DNA from: Candidatus Caenarcanales bacterium
Lineage (GTDB): Bacteria > Cyanobacteriota > Vampirovibrionia > 2-02-FULL-35-15
Assembly (NCBI GenBank): GCA_020050435.1
Contig: JAGVKQ010000023.1
Span: forward strand, 1-64,000
DNA: 64,000 nt
Direction: 5' to 3'
The position numbers and the translations under genes are program-made. How positions within the stretch are numbered: position 1 is the stretch's first letter; every line of letters starts with the position of its first letter. The notes under the pieces were generated by a model. The model was not told the DNA's origin. It saw nothing but the letters and a program-made list of their open reading frames with translations, and made no database searches. Below are positions 54,735 to 64,000 of this stretch, one piece after another.

Positions 54735-55511
54735 ATGAACTTTGACTATGTAAAAAAGAATAAAGCTGCTGTTGTAGTAGCGACAATAGCAATTTTGGTT
54801 TCAGGTGCTGTAATTTTTGCTCAAATGGACAATAATCCAAATAATGATATTACTGCGGCTCTCAGTAAAAAAGTTACATTACCACCAGGTAGTGCAATAA
54901 ATGGAACTCTAGACACCACAGTAAGTTCAGCCTCAAGCAATGTAGGTGATGTTGTTTCAGCAAGTATTAATTCACCCATAATTATAGAAGGTACATCTTC
55001 AATACCTGCTGGAAGTAAACTCATAGGTAGGGTATCAAGTCTTGAGCGCGCCAATAATGCTAGTCAAGGAAGTATATCACCAGGTGCATTAGCTTTAGAT
55101 TTTGATAAGATCCAAATACCAAATGGAAGTCAAATCCCTATTAGTGCTAGCGTTGGAGTTCAAAGAGGAGTTGTTTCAAATAAAACAACTGCATACACTA
55201 CAGGCAATACTGGTAGATCAAACCTTGCTATGGGAGTAAAAGATACAGTAATTGGTGCTGGTGCTGGTGCTCTTTTCGGAACGGCAGTAGGTGCTATAGC
55301 TGGTGGAATGCCAGGACGTGGTGCATGGTCAGGAGCAGCTATCGGTGGTGGACTAGGAGCTACAAAAGGAATTTATTCAGCTGTTAAAAACAAAGGAACA
55401 ACTACATATAGCACTAAAACTGTTGGTGAAGATGTAACCTTGAGAAGTGGCACAAATGTCACAGCAGTCTTAAATCAACCAATGAAAGTAGCAGCAAACA
55501 TACTACCTTAG
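54735..55511 (+). CDS. Exported protein with glycine zipper, TrbI/VirB10-like core
   Basis: Not firmly identified. Signal-like helix at about 10-29. The middle (LPPGSAINGTL..., SIPAGSKLIGRVSS, IPISASVG) resembles the beta-domain of TrbI/VirB10 outer-membrane channel proteins, where surface properties and a stable core meet. Residues about 170-215 are a long Gly/Ala run (GAGAGALFGTAVGAIAGG, GAAIGGGLGATKG), a double glycine zipper that would insert in a membrane. A second copy of the beta motif closes the protein. AAAAGGAG lies before the ATG. It converges with the glucan synthase gene over 14 bases. Confidence 0.7.
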   Translation: MNFDYVKKNKAAVVVATIAILVSGAVIFAQMDNNPNNDITAALSKKVTLPPGSAINGTLDTTVSSASSNVGDVVSASINSPIIIEGTSSIPAGSKLIGRVSSLERANNASQGSISPGALALDFDKIQIPNGSQIPISASVGVQRGVVSNKTTAYTTGNTGRSNLAMGVKDTVIGAGAGALFGTAVGAIAGGMPGRGAWSGAAIGGGLGATKGIYSAVKNKGTTTYSTKTVGEDVTLRSGTNVTAVLNQPMKVAANILP

Positions 55512-55525
55512 TTATTGATTAACTC

Positions 55526-58500
55526 TTACCCCAAGACAACCTTAATTATATGAGTTTGCTTGTCATCAATTAAAGGAATACCATTTTCAACAGGAATAAT
55601 AGACTTACCATCTAGTTCTATTATTTTCACGCCACCTGAAACTGAATTAGGATTCTCAACAGAAATTTCATACTGTGTAGATTCATGTTTGTAGGAAATT
55701 GTAAAACCTTGCCAGTAGTCTGGAATGGACGGATTGATCCGCAAAATATTTCCTTCTAAATTTAGTCCTAGAATCCATTCTATCCCTGCTCTATACATCC
55801 AGCCAGAAGAGCCTGTATACCAGGTCCAGCCACCTCTTCCAACATGAGGAGGTTCTGAATAAATATCTGCTGCAATAACATATGGTTCAACCTTATACCG
55901 GTGAACACCAGCACGGCTATTAGCATGGTTAATAGGATTTAAAATGCTAAATAATTCATAAGCTTTATTTCCATTTCCCAACATATTAAAAGCAATTACA
56001 TTCCAGATTGCAGCGTGAGTATACTGACTACCATTTTCACGAATACCAGGCAAATAACCTTTTATATAACCTGGATCAAGAGGGGTTTTATCAAAAGGTG
56101 GAGTAAATAAAAGACTAAGATTATCACCCGGTCTAATTAAATATTTTTCCACAGATTCCATAGCTTTTAAGGATCTCTCCTTATCAGCGGCTTTTGAAAT
56201 AACACTCCAAGATTGAGCAATAGAATCGATTCTACATTCAGCACTTGAAGCAGAACCAAGTGGAGTACCATCATCAAAATATGCTCTTCTATACCATGCA
56301 CCATCCCAGGCTTCTTTTTCAAGAGATTTCTTTAAATTGTCAGCATGTTTAATCCACGTTTTAGCACTTTCATTTTCATTTAATTTTTTAGCGATATCAG
56401 AGAATTTAGTTAATGTTGAATGGAGGAACCACCCCAACCAAACACTTTCTCCTAGTCCTTGGTGTCCAACTCTATTCATTCCATCATTCCAGTCACAGCT
56501 ACCAATAAATGGTAATCCATGAGCACCAACTTTAAGACTTCTATCTAAAGTTCTCTTACAATGTTCAAAGAGTGTAGCGCTCTGCTCTGAAATTGTTGGT
56601 TGGTAATAAGCACTTTCTTCTTCAGGTGAAAGCATTCTCCCCTCTAGAAACGGAATAGTTTCATCAAGTATTTTATAATCACCGGTTACTTTCACATACT
56701 GATGAACCACATAAGGAAGCCATAAACTATCATCAGAACACTTGGTACGAACTCCTCTATCAAGAGGAGGATGCCACCAATGCTGAACATCACCTTCCAC
56801 GAATTGGTGTTTTGCTGCTTTTAAGATATGCATTCTTACAAGAGCTGGTTGAGAAATAAGAAGTGCCATTACATCCTGAAGCTGATCACGGAAACCATAG
56901 GCGCCACCAGCTTGATAAAATGCAGTACGCGCCCAATAGCGACAAACTAAAGTTTGATATAAAAGCCATCTATTTAACATTAAATCTGTTTTTCGGTCAG
57001 GGGTTTTGACCTGAACTTTAGAAAGAATATTATTCCAATTTTCTTTGACTTTATCTAACACTATATTAAGATCACATTCTCTATATTTATTAATTAATTT
57101 ACGAGCAATCTCTCTATCTTCTACCTGACCCAGAAAAAAGAATAATTCAATCTTTTGACCAGGAAGTATTTCCAGAATTACATGCTGTGCACAACATGGA
57201 TCAAGTCCAGCACCAACATTTCCACTAAGCTTATCTCCATTTACTAATGATGCTGGCTGCTCCAAAGTTCCATTACGCCCTACAAACTCTGTTCTATCAC
57301 CTGTCCATGAAGTTTGCTTTTTACAAAAATCTGCAAAAGCAACTCTCTTCCCAAATTCTAGATTCCAATGATTATAAGCAAACATTGCATTAGTATCTTC
57401 ATCAATTTCTGTAACAATAAATGGTGCATTAGCTGAGCGTGAAGACCCAAGAATCCATTCCACATAAGCAGTTACTGAAATTTGTCTTATTCTTTGAGAT
57501 TTATTTTCTAACGTAAGATGTGAAATTTTAATAGGGTCATCAAAGCTTACATACTGAACAAGTTTACTTTCTATGCCATGAGAAAGATGCTCAAAACAAC
57601 TATATCCTTGACCATGTCTAGCAATATAAGTAGTATTTTCAAAACGAATTGGTGATGCCGTAGGAGTCCACAACTCACCAGTTTCTTCATCACAGATATA
57701 AAAGACTTCTGAACTAGGATCACTAACAGGATCATTAGACCATGGAGTAAGCTGATTTTCTCTACTATTTAAAGACCATGTATAACCTGAACCAGATTCA
57801 GAGACTAGAAATCCAATTTCATTGTTAGCAATTACATTAATCCACGGAGCTGGTGTATATTGTAGTTTTCCAAGAATAATAACGTATTCAGATCCATTAT
57901 TAGCAAAACCACCAAGACCATTAAAGAATTCAAGATTTTGATTTACTGTTGGCAAGTTATCACTAAAAGAATCACGAATACGGTGATTAGTTTGATAAAC
58001 AGGTTTATAAGCATTTCGTTTAATACGAAGAATTTGTTCAGAAAGACTTCCTTCCTTACAAGACATAACTGATCGCGCTGCTGTCTCTAAAAGTTCTTTT
58101 TCCTGTTGTGTAAGTAAATCTGATCTTAAGACAAAGATTTTGCCACTGTTTTCATTTGCATTACTTCCTGACATTCTAAGACTTGCTCTTACCATAGTCT
58201 CAAGAAGAACCTGAAGATCCTGAACATAAGATGTAGCTTTTTCATTAATAATAACTAAATCAACTACAAGTCTTTTCATTCTCCAATATTCATGAGCACG
58301 TAATAATTGTTTAATTGTAGCTTGATCATCTGCATTATCAATATGAACAACAAGAATTGGATTATCACCTGAGATTTGATAAGGCCACAATCCTGAAACA
58401 CTTAAAGTATTTCGTTTAAGAATTTTACTGGATGGGCGCATTGAAGGATTTGAATAAATAATACGATTTGCAAGATGCTGAAAGAAGTTTGCTTCCATGC

Positions 58501-61500
58501 TATCAATGCCAAGGTAATATAACTGAACCTGAGCATGAGTCCAGGCCAAAGTAGAAGCACGTTCAAATGTTGCAGGGTCATGATACTTATCTGCCAGATC
58601 AAGGATTTCATCACGCGAATGAGCAACTATAGTAGAAAAAGAAACATGCTTGGTAACACCAGGAGGGATACGAATACGAGTACGTAAACTTACAATAGGA
58701 TCCAATACAGCTCCAACTGTATTAGATAAAGGATGTCCTTCTACTACGGAAACAGCTTTTCTAATAGAATTTCCACGTCCAAGAAAACGTGCTCTATCTG
58801 TTTCATATTCAATACCTGCATCGACATCTTCTTCAACTGCTATAACATGAGCCATCCATACAGGAGTTTCCTCCAAAGAACGCAAACGTCTCGTGGCAAT
58901 CAAAGCAGTAACTTCAGGGATATATTCTGTTTGCACAAAAAGATTTGAAAAAGCAGGGTGCATAATATCAGCCCCCTGTGGAGCTAAAACAACTTCACCA
59001 TAAGAAGTGATTTCTATTTCCCTGGTATACAAACCAGTGTTCCGAAGTGACACACGTCTAATTTCTGCATTATCTTCTGCAGATACAACAACTTCTAAAC
59101 TTGTTGTAATACCACCATCTTCTCTAACTATTCTTGCTCTGTCTTCAGAAAAAGTAGCTTCATAATAGTCTGGCTTAACCCCTGTTGGCTGATACCCAGC
59201 AGACCATAATTTTTTACTTTCAGTATCATATAAAAAGATATAACTCCCCCACATATCAGATGTAACATCTTCACGCCAACGAGTAACAGAAAGATCATCC
59301 CAACGGCTATATCCAGAACCAGCAGAAGTAAGCATAACCGTATAATGTCCATTTGATAGAAGATGAGTGGAGGGAACAGGAAGATGTGGCAAATTAAAAC
59401 GCCGAAGTGGAGGTTCAACAATATTTTTTATATCATCAACCTCTAAACGCTCAACTTTTGAATGGGTGACAGCAATATTACGCGGAGTTCTTTCCTGAAG
59501 TAAAAGTTCAGCAGATCTCATTTCTGGAACATTATGGAAACGATGGCGCATTATGCCATCATGCAACACATTATCCAATGCTACTAGCGACATGCCCTGA
59601 TGATGAGCCATATAAGTGCGCACTATTACAACTTTTTTATTTTCAGGAAGCCTTGTAGTGGTAAAGTCTAAAGCTTCATAAAAACCATAGGATCCAAAAG
59701 TTTTCATTTCTTTAAGTAGTTTAAAATTTTCTTGAGCATCCTTTGGAGAGTACATTGCAGCAAGCGCTGTAGAATATGGAGAAATTACTAAGTTTTGACC
59801 AAGCCCTCTTTTTAAACCAAGCCCAGGCACCCCAAAACTAGAATATTGATAAGTAAAATTTAGATCTCTAATATTATATGCTGACTCTGAAATTCCCCAT
59901 GGAACACTACGTTCAGATCCGTATTTTACTTGTTTTTGTACAATAAGACGACAGGTTCTGTCTAAAAGACTTCCTCTGGGAGTATACATAACCAGTGATG
60001 GCATAAGATATTCAAACATTGAGCCCGACCAAGATAAAAGTGCAGCACCATTACCAACAGGGGTAAGAGCACGACTTAGAGAAAACCAATGTGAGGTTGG
60101 AACTTCACCTTTGGCAACTGCAACAAAGCTAGCAAGCCTTGCTTCAGAAGCAAGCATATCGTAATATGATGGATCAAGAGAGTTATCAGAGACGTTAAAT
60201 CCTATAGAAAAAAGATTGCGAGTAGAGTCAAAAAGAAATTTAAAATTCATTTCATTAAATAACTCGCGTGAAAGCTCAGAAATATTTACCAAACGTTGAA
60301 TTAATAATTCACAGGCATACAATGATATTTCTAGAGCATGAATCAGTTTATTAATGTAGATTTTGCCCTCTTCTGCACTAAGACTTTTTAAAGATTTTAA
60401 AATTTCCTGATAATAAGAACACAAATCAGTAAGTGAAAATTCTAAGGTTTTCTTACTGTTTAAAAGATCAATTTGCTTTTTCTCATCATCAGTAAGATCA
60501 GGAGGTAAGCTGTACTTATCAAGTAGATTAGCCCATGAAAATATTTTATTATAGTCACGCAAATGACATTTAACATCTGAATGAACTTCAAGAGCCCAAA
60601 ACAACACTTCACTATTATTAACTTCTCCGCGTTCCTGTGCAACAGTTTTTGCAATATCAAAAACTGTATCTGCAGCAGATTGAAGTTCTTCCCACCTTAA
60701 AATAAACTCAAAAGGTTTTTCTGGAAAGTCTTTCAAGAGCTCTTCAAGTTCGCTTACAGCACTTTGCAATTGTTCAAGATTATTTATTATGCTTCGTCTT
60801 TTATCACTAACATTTAGCAAGGATTCTTTTAGAAGTTTTAGAGTGTCTTGGATACCTTCAATCCTAGAAACTGCTAACAATGGAAAGTTCAATGATTCCT
60901 TGCAAGTCTCAGACACAACAAGTAAATGCCCTGCAAAATTCCCACTATCAACAGAAGAAATATATCTTGGCTCTAATGGCTGCTTTGTGCGAGATTCATA
61001 CCAATTATAAAAATGTCCTTTATAACGAGGAAGATCTTTCAACACTTCTAAGGTAGACTCAAGTCTATTTGTCATTTCTCCAATACCAATCCAACCAAAA
61101 TCCTTTGCAGCAAGGATGGAGAGAAGATAAAGTCCAAAATTTGTAGGTGAAGTACGATGTGCCAGAGTAGGTTCTGGATCTTCCTGGAAATTGTCTGGAG
61201 GTAGGAAACTGTCTTCTTCTGTCACAAAAGTAGTAAAGAATCTCCACGTTTTACGAGCAATCAAGCGAAATGAACTTATTTCATCTTGAGTTAAAGTCTC
61301 GACAGGATCAACTATAGGGGGCAAGCTTACAAACCAGGAAATAGCTGGTGACAATATCCACAAAAAGATAAAAGGAGCAGCAAGCATTGCTGAGTTATCA
61401 GCTTTAAATAATAAGAATGAAGCACCAAGAGCCACAGCAAAAACAACAGACATCCTTTGTCTTTTAAAAAAATAATTCAAATCAAGATTACTACTATTTT

Positions 61501-64000
61501 TTTCCTGAGCAACAGTAACCCATTTAAGGAGATTACTTTTACTAATTGTTAATCGATATAAAGTACGCAAAATGGAATCGCACATAAGAGTGGCATGATA
61601 GAGAAGCAATGAAAGCAATAAAAGAGTCTGCTGAAAACCAACTAAGAAATCATAAGTAAGACTAATACGCAGCTGGCTAAGATTTCTCTTACTACCCTGA
61701 TGAGAAATAAATCCAGAAAGAAAAGGAAGAAACGAAGGAAAGACAAGAGCAGTTAAAATAAAAGCAGTCCAACAGACATAAGGTGTCTGGGGTAGAAACC
61801 AACCTAATATCAAAGTAAGAATCATTGCAGGAGCTGAAAGAGTACGTCTTAAATTATCGATCATTTTCCAGCGACCAATAAAAGGAATAGATTTACCTCT
61901 ACTACCACAAATCCAAGGTAAAAGCTGCCAATCCCCTCTTGTCCATCGATCCATACGTGAAGCAGACACTTCAGTATGAGAGGGGAAATCTTCAAAGAAT
62001 TCAAGATTACTTACAAAACCACATCTAACAAAGATTCCTTCAAAAAGATCATGACTTAGTAGTGCATTCTCTGGTGTTCGCCCTTTTAATGCTGCTTCAA
62101 AAACATCTACATCATAAATTCCTTTTCCTGCATAAGTAGCTTCTTCAAATAAATCCTGATAGATATCAGACACAGCAAAAGTATAAGGATCAATTCCACA
62201 GGGACCAGAAAATAATCTTTGGAAAATAGAGCTATTTGATCTAGACGGAAGAGAAGACATAATTCTTGGTTGTAATATTCCATATCCGTCAACAACACGA
62301 GAAGAGCCTGAATCAAAACGAGGTCTATTTAATGGATGAGCCATTGTGCCAACTAAATGATTTACCATGCCTATAGGCATTCTAGTGTCTGCATCAAGAG
62401 TGATTACATATTTAATATTTTGTGGGATGGCAAGCTCTTCTTCATTATTTAAGAAAATATGAGTAGTGTTTGTAGCCCCACGCAAAAGACAATTAAACTC
62501 ATGAAGTTTTCCCCTCTTACGCTCCCATCCCATCCATTTCTTTTCACTTGGATTCCAATTACGTTCTCTATGGAAAAGAAAAAAACGTTTTTTTCCATTC
62601 TGCAAATGACCATACCGAAAATTTAATTTTTCAATTCCTTGAGCTGCCACATCAAGTAATTCAGAATCTTCAGGACAATTTTGTTTATCTGAATCTTTCC
62701 AGTCTGAAAGTAGGGCAAAATGTACAACCCCATCTGGATTTGAAAGATAATGGACTTCAAGCTGATCTAAGTGCTCTTCAACAGTTGCTTTATTAATTAG
62801 AAGAATAGGAACGACTACAAAGGTACTCAACGAATCAGGGACACCATTTGATAATTTAATTCTTGGCAAATAACGCGGTCCAACAATAATAACTACAAAC
62901 CTATTTAAGAAGGCAACAACAATATCAGATGCAGGGAAAAATGCAGATATTGAAAGAAGGATAAGCCCCCAGAGAGTGACATTAGACTGCCAACTTACAA
63001 AAACAGGAACAGCCAATAAAGCAAAAGTAAGAACTAGGATAGTGCTAATATAACCAATCTTTGCATGTGAAATATAAAAATCTAGAAATCTTCGCCTAAA
63101 GGTTGGAGTGAAATTTATTTCATCTTCTAATATCCGTCGACCTGAAGAAATGAGATAATAACCTGGATCAGCTTTTTTTTCATTAAAAGATTTATCCGTT
63201 AATTGTGAAGTAGTTTTATATTTTTCCGTTTTTGAAATTACAAGTTTTGCTATATCTAATTCTGTATAATTTGAACCTTTTGCAAGTTCTTCAATAGTAT
63301 GGCGATAATAATCCTGAGTAGTAAAGTCAACAGTAGCAAAAACAGGATTAGATCTTAGTATAGAGTCAACCAAACTAACTGAATCAAAGAAAGCACGCCA
63401 GTCAAAAGCAGAGATTAATCTCATACTAGTAATAATATTTCTAACTGTTACATTAGCTGCTGACTGATTATTATGTTCAAGTGCAACAATTTCATCTGAA
63501 GTCACACCCATTCCTAAAAGCTTTTCATTTAGCCAGGATAAAGCAGGTGTTACAGAAGGATCTTGATATCGCAAACGTTGAATAAGTTGTACTAAAAAAG
63601 GTTTTCTTAATTGTTTTGATCCAAGACTATGCAAAAAAGCTTCAGCAACCTTAGGATCACCGCCATCTAATCCTAATAATTCATCGGCTATTTTATCTGC
63701 AGCCTTACGTGCCTGCAAAGAACTCACAATGCCAGCACTTAAATGTCTTAAATTTTCAATTAATATCACACGAAGGGTAATTGCTATTGCCCAAAGTTCA
63801 CCAATAGTTAGAGGCTGAATATTTTGATAAGAACGAACAAACTGGGTTAGTAACTCAGGGTCAAAACGACTATCAGTATGAGCAACAAAAGCCCACGATA
63901 AACCATATACACGCGGATAGCCTTTTAAATAACCTTCAGCAAGTTTTGGCAGTTCTCTATAAAACCCTATGGGAAGGTGCTCACTTATATCTCTTAATTG
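55526..64000 (-). CDS. Cyclic beta-1,2-glucan synthase, N-terminus beyond window
   Basis: A giant multi-domain enzyme that makes and closes cyclic beta-1,2-glucan at the inner membrane for export to the periplasm. The frame is open to the window edge: the stretch above 63769 translates as IGFYRELPKLAEGYLKGYPR and continues in family style, so a GTG there is not the start. At least 2824 residues are visible. In order: the N-terminal soluble part, membrane helices with a GT84 transferase core (DADTRMPIG, MDRWTRGDWQLLPW), a glucoamylase-like region, two beta-sandwich domains and a GH94 phosphorylase-like end (SCDWNDGMNRVG, GGWTWYTGSSGW). Chain-length control and cyclisation are the known jobs of these parts in NdvB/Cgs proteins. 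Confidence 0.95.
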   Translation of the reverse strand, partial: QLRDISEHLPIGFYRELPKLAEGYLKGYPRVYGLSWAFVAHTDSRFDPELLTQFVRSYQNIQPLTIGELWAIAITLRVILIENLRHLSAGIVSSLQARKAADKIADELLGLDGGDPKVAEAFLHSLGSKQLRKPFLVQLIQRLRYQDPSVTPALSWLNEKLLGMGVTSDEIVALEHNNQSAANVTVRNIITSMRLISAFDWRAFFDSVSLVDSILRSNPVFATVDFTTQDYYRHTIEELAKGSNYTELDIAKLVISKTEKYKTTSQLTDKSFNEKKADPGYYLISSGRRILEDEINFTPTFRRRFLDFYISHAKIGYISTILVLTFALLAVPVFVSWQSNVTLWGLILLSISAFFPASDIVVAFLNRFVVIIVGPRYLPRIKLSNGVPDSLSTFVVVPILLINKATVEEHLDQLEVHYLSNPDGVVHFALLSDWKDSDKQNCPEDSELLDVAAQGIEKLNFRYGHLQNGKKRFFLFHRERNWNPSEKKWMGWERKRGKLHEFNCLLRGATNTTHIFLNNEEELAIPQNIKYVITLDADTRMPIGMVNHLVGTMAHPLNRPRFDSGSSRVVDGYGILQPRIMSSLPSRSNSSIFQRLFSGPCGIDPYTFAVSDIYQDLFEEATYAGKGIYDVDVFEAALKGRTPENALLSHDLFEGIFVRCGFVSNLEFFEDFPSHTEVSASRMDRWTRGDWQLLPWICGSRGKSIPFIGRWKMIDNLRRTLSAPAMILTLILGWFLPQTPYVCWTAFILTALVFPSFLPFLSGFISHQGSKRNLSQLRISLTYDFLVGFQQTLLLLSLLLYHATLMCDSILRTLYRLTISKSNLLKWVTVAQEKNSSNLDLNYFFKRQRMSVVFAVALGASFLLFKADNSAMLAAPFIFLWILSPAISWFVSLPPIVDPVETLTQDEISSFRLIARKTWRFFTTFVTEEDSFLPPDNFQEDPEPTLAHRTSPTNFGLYLLSILAAKDFGWIGIGEMTNRLESTLEVLKDLPRYKGHFYNWYESRTKQPLEPRYISSVDSGNFAGHLLVVSETCKESLNFPLLAVSRIEGIQDTLKLLKESLLNVSDKRRSIINNLEQLQSAVSELEELLKDFPEKPFEFILRWEELQSAADTVFDIAKTVAQERGEVNNSEVLFWALEVHSDVKCHLRDYNKIFSWANLLDKYSLPPDLTDDEKKQIDLLNSKKTLEFSLTDLCSYYQEILKSLKSLSAEEGKIYINKLIHALEISLYACELLIQRLVNISELSRELFNEMNFKFLFDSTRNLFSIGFNVSDNSLDPSYYDMLASEARLASFVAVAKGEVPTSHWFSLSRALTPVGNGAALLSWSGSMFEYLMPSLVMYTPRGSLLDRTCRLIVQKQVKYGSERSVPWGISESAYNIRDLNFTYQYSSFGVPGLGLKRGLGQNLVISPYSTALAAMYSPKDAQENFKLLKEMKTFGSYGFYEALDFTTTRLPENKKVVIVRTYMAHHQGMSLVALDNVLHDGIMRHRFHNVPEMRSAELLLQERTPRNIAVTHSKVERLEVDDIKNIVEPPLRRFNLPHLPVPSTHLLSNGHYTVMLTSAGSGYSRWDDLSVTRWREDVTSDMWGSYIFLYDTESKKLWSAGYQPTGVKPDYYEATFSEDRARIVREDGGITTSLEVVVSAEDNAEIRRVSLRNTGLYTREIEITSYGEVVLAPQGADIMHPAFSNLFVQTEYIPEVTALIATRRLRSLEETPVWMAHVIAVEEDVDAGIEYETDRARFLGRGNSIRKAVSVVEGHPLSNTVGAVLDPIVSLRTRIRIPPGVTKHVSFSTIVAHSRDEILDLADKYHDPATFERASTLAWTHAQVQLYYLGIDSMEANFFQHLANRIIYSNPSMRPSSKILKRNTLSVSGLWPYQISGDNPILVVHIDNADDQATIKQLLRAHEYWRMKRLVVDLVIINEKATSYVQDLQVLLETMVRASLRMSGSNANENSGKIFVLRSDLLTQQEKELLETAARSVMSCKEGSLSEQILRIKRNAYKPVYQTNHRIRDSFSDNLPTVNQNLEFFNGLGGFANNGSEYVIILGKLQYTPAPWINVIANNEIGFLVSESGSGYTWSLNSRENQLTPWSNDPVSDPSSEVFYICDEETGELWTPTASPIRFENTTYIARHGQGYSCFEHLSHGIESKLVQYVSFDDPIKISHLTLENKSQRIRQISVTAYVEWILGSSRSANAPFIVTEIDEDTNAMFAYNHWNLEFGKRVAFADFCKKQTSWTGDRTEFVGRNGTLEQPASLVNGDKLSGNVGAGLDPCCAQHVILEILPGQKIELFFFLGQVEDREIARKLINKYRECDLNIVLDKVKENWNNILSKVQVKTPDRKTDLMLNRWLLYQTLVCRYWARTAFYQAGGAYGFRDQLQDVMALLISQPALVRMHILKAAKHQFVEGDVQHWWHPPLDRGVRTKCSDDSLWLPYVVHQYVKVTGDYKILDETIPFLEGRMLSPEEESAYYQPTISEQSATLFEHCKRTLDRSLKVGAHGLPFIGSCDWNDGMNRVGHQGLGESVWLGWFLHSTLTKFSDIAKKLNENESAKTWIKHADNLKKSLEKEAWDGAWYRRAYFDDGTPLGSASSAECRIDSIAQSWSVISKAADKERSLKAMESVEKYLIRPGDNLSLLFTPPFDKTPLDPGYIKGYLPGIRENGSQYTHAAIWNVIAFNMLGNGNKAYELFSILNPINHANSRAGVHRYKVEPYVIAADIYSEPPHVGRGGWTWYTGSSGWMYRAGIEWILGLNLEGNILRINPSIPDYWQGFTISYKHESTQYEISVENPNSVSGGVKIIELDGKSIIPVENGIPLIDDKQTHIIKVVLG

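Overview
The window is AT-rich bacterial chromosome, densely packed, with conventional stop codons and ordinary bacterial housekeeping genes. No rRNA, CRISPR array, prophage or insertion sequence was seen. The best guess at the source is a non-photosynthetic relative of Cyanobacteria (Melainabacteria / Vampirovibrionia type). The hints are a tRNA-Glu with cyanobacterial-style acceptor ends, a glycine-tailed RRM protein like cyanobacterial Rbp proteins, a kinase-less KdpD-like protein at the end of a kdp operon, and an ATP synthase beta gene separated from the other atp genes. Type IV pilus assembly proteins and a cyclic glucan synthase fit a cell with two membranes. This placement is inference, not proof.

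Layout. 1-6.6 kb: partial upstream gene, OmpR-type response regulator, tRNA-Val, a lysine-hexad repeat membrane protein, SppA peptidase, a thymidylate-kinase-like protein, gpsA and an orphan atpD. 6.7-11.2 kb: exported proteins, including a phosphoesterase fold with degraded metal motifs and a double-domain M16 protease. 11.3-19.1 kb: ileS, argB and rnc on the minus strand; ybeY, cysS and two exported proteins on the plus strand. 19.1-25.8 kb: kdpFABC plus a tandem KdpD-N/Usp protein without kinase; the 36-residue kdpF is easily missed. 25.8-31.2 kb: APC permease, lysA, glpD and a CNT nucleoside transporter whose start appears to be ATC. 31.2-34.9 kb: CYTH protein, a large membrane-like HD hydrolase, and tRNA-Glu. 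35-42.2 kb: a minus-strand operon mixing ubiX, bioF, a sugar-type ABC ATPase, a long prepilin peptidase, a PilM-PilN fusion and one ABC permease. 42.2-48.8 kb: fused radical SAM/DUF2344 protein, RNase E/G, folC, uppS. 48.8-55.5 kb: prfA, metallophosphoesterase, nitroreductase, a small Cys-rich exported protein, rbp, GIY-YIG protein, trhP-like U32 protein and a glycine-zipper exported protein. 55.5-64 kb: a giant cyclic beta-1,2-glucan synthase, open at the right edge.

The window also carries short structured repeats. A 50-bp element lies next to each tRNA gene, and three stem pairs covary between its copies. Long AT-rich hairpins fill two convergent gene gaps and share the 11-mer AATTCCTTAAT. 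Two GC-richer palindromes have become coding sequence: one forms the last codons of glpD, the other sits in frame inside the radical SAM gene.

The leads most worth following are the tandem KdpD-like receptor paired with a KdpA whose pore-loop motifs are altered, the CYTH plus HD pair, the coding palindromes, and the covarying tRNA-adjacent element.
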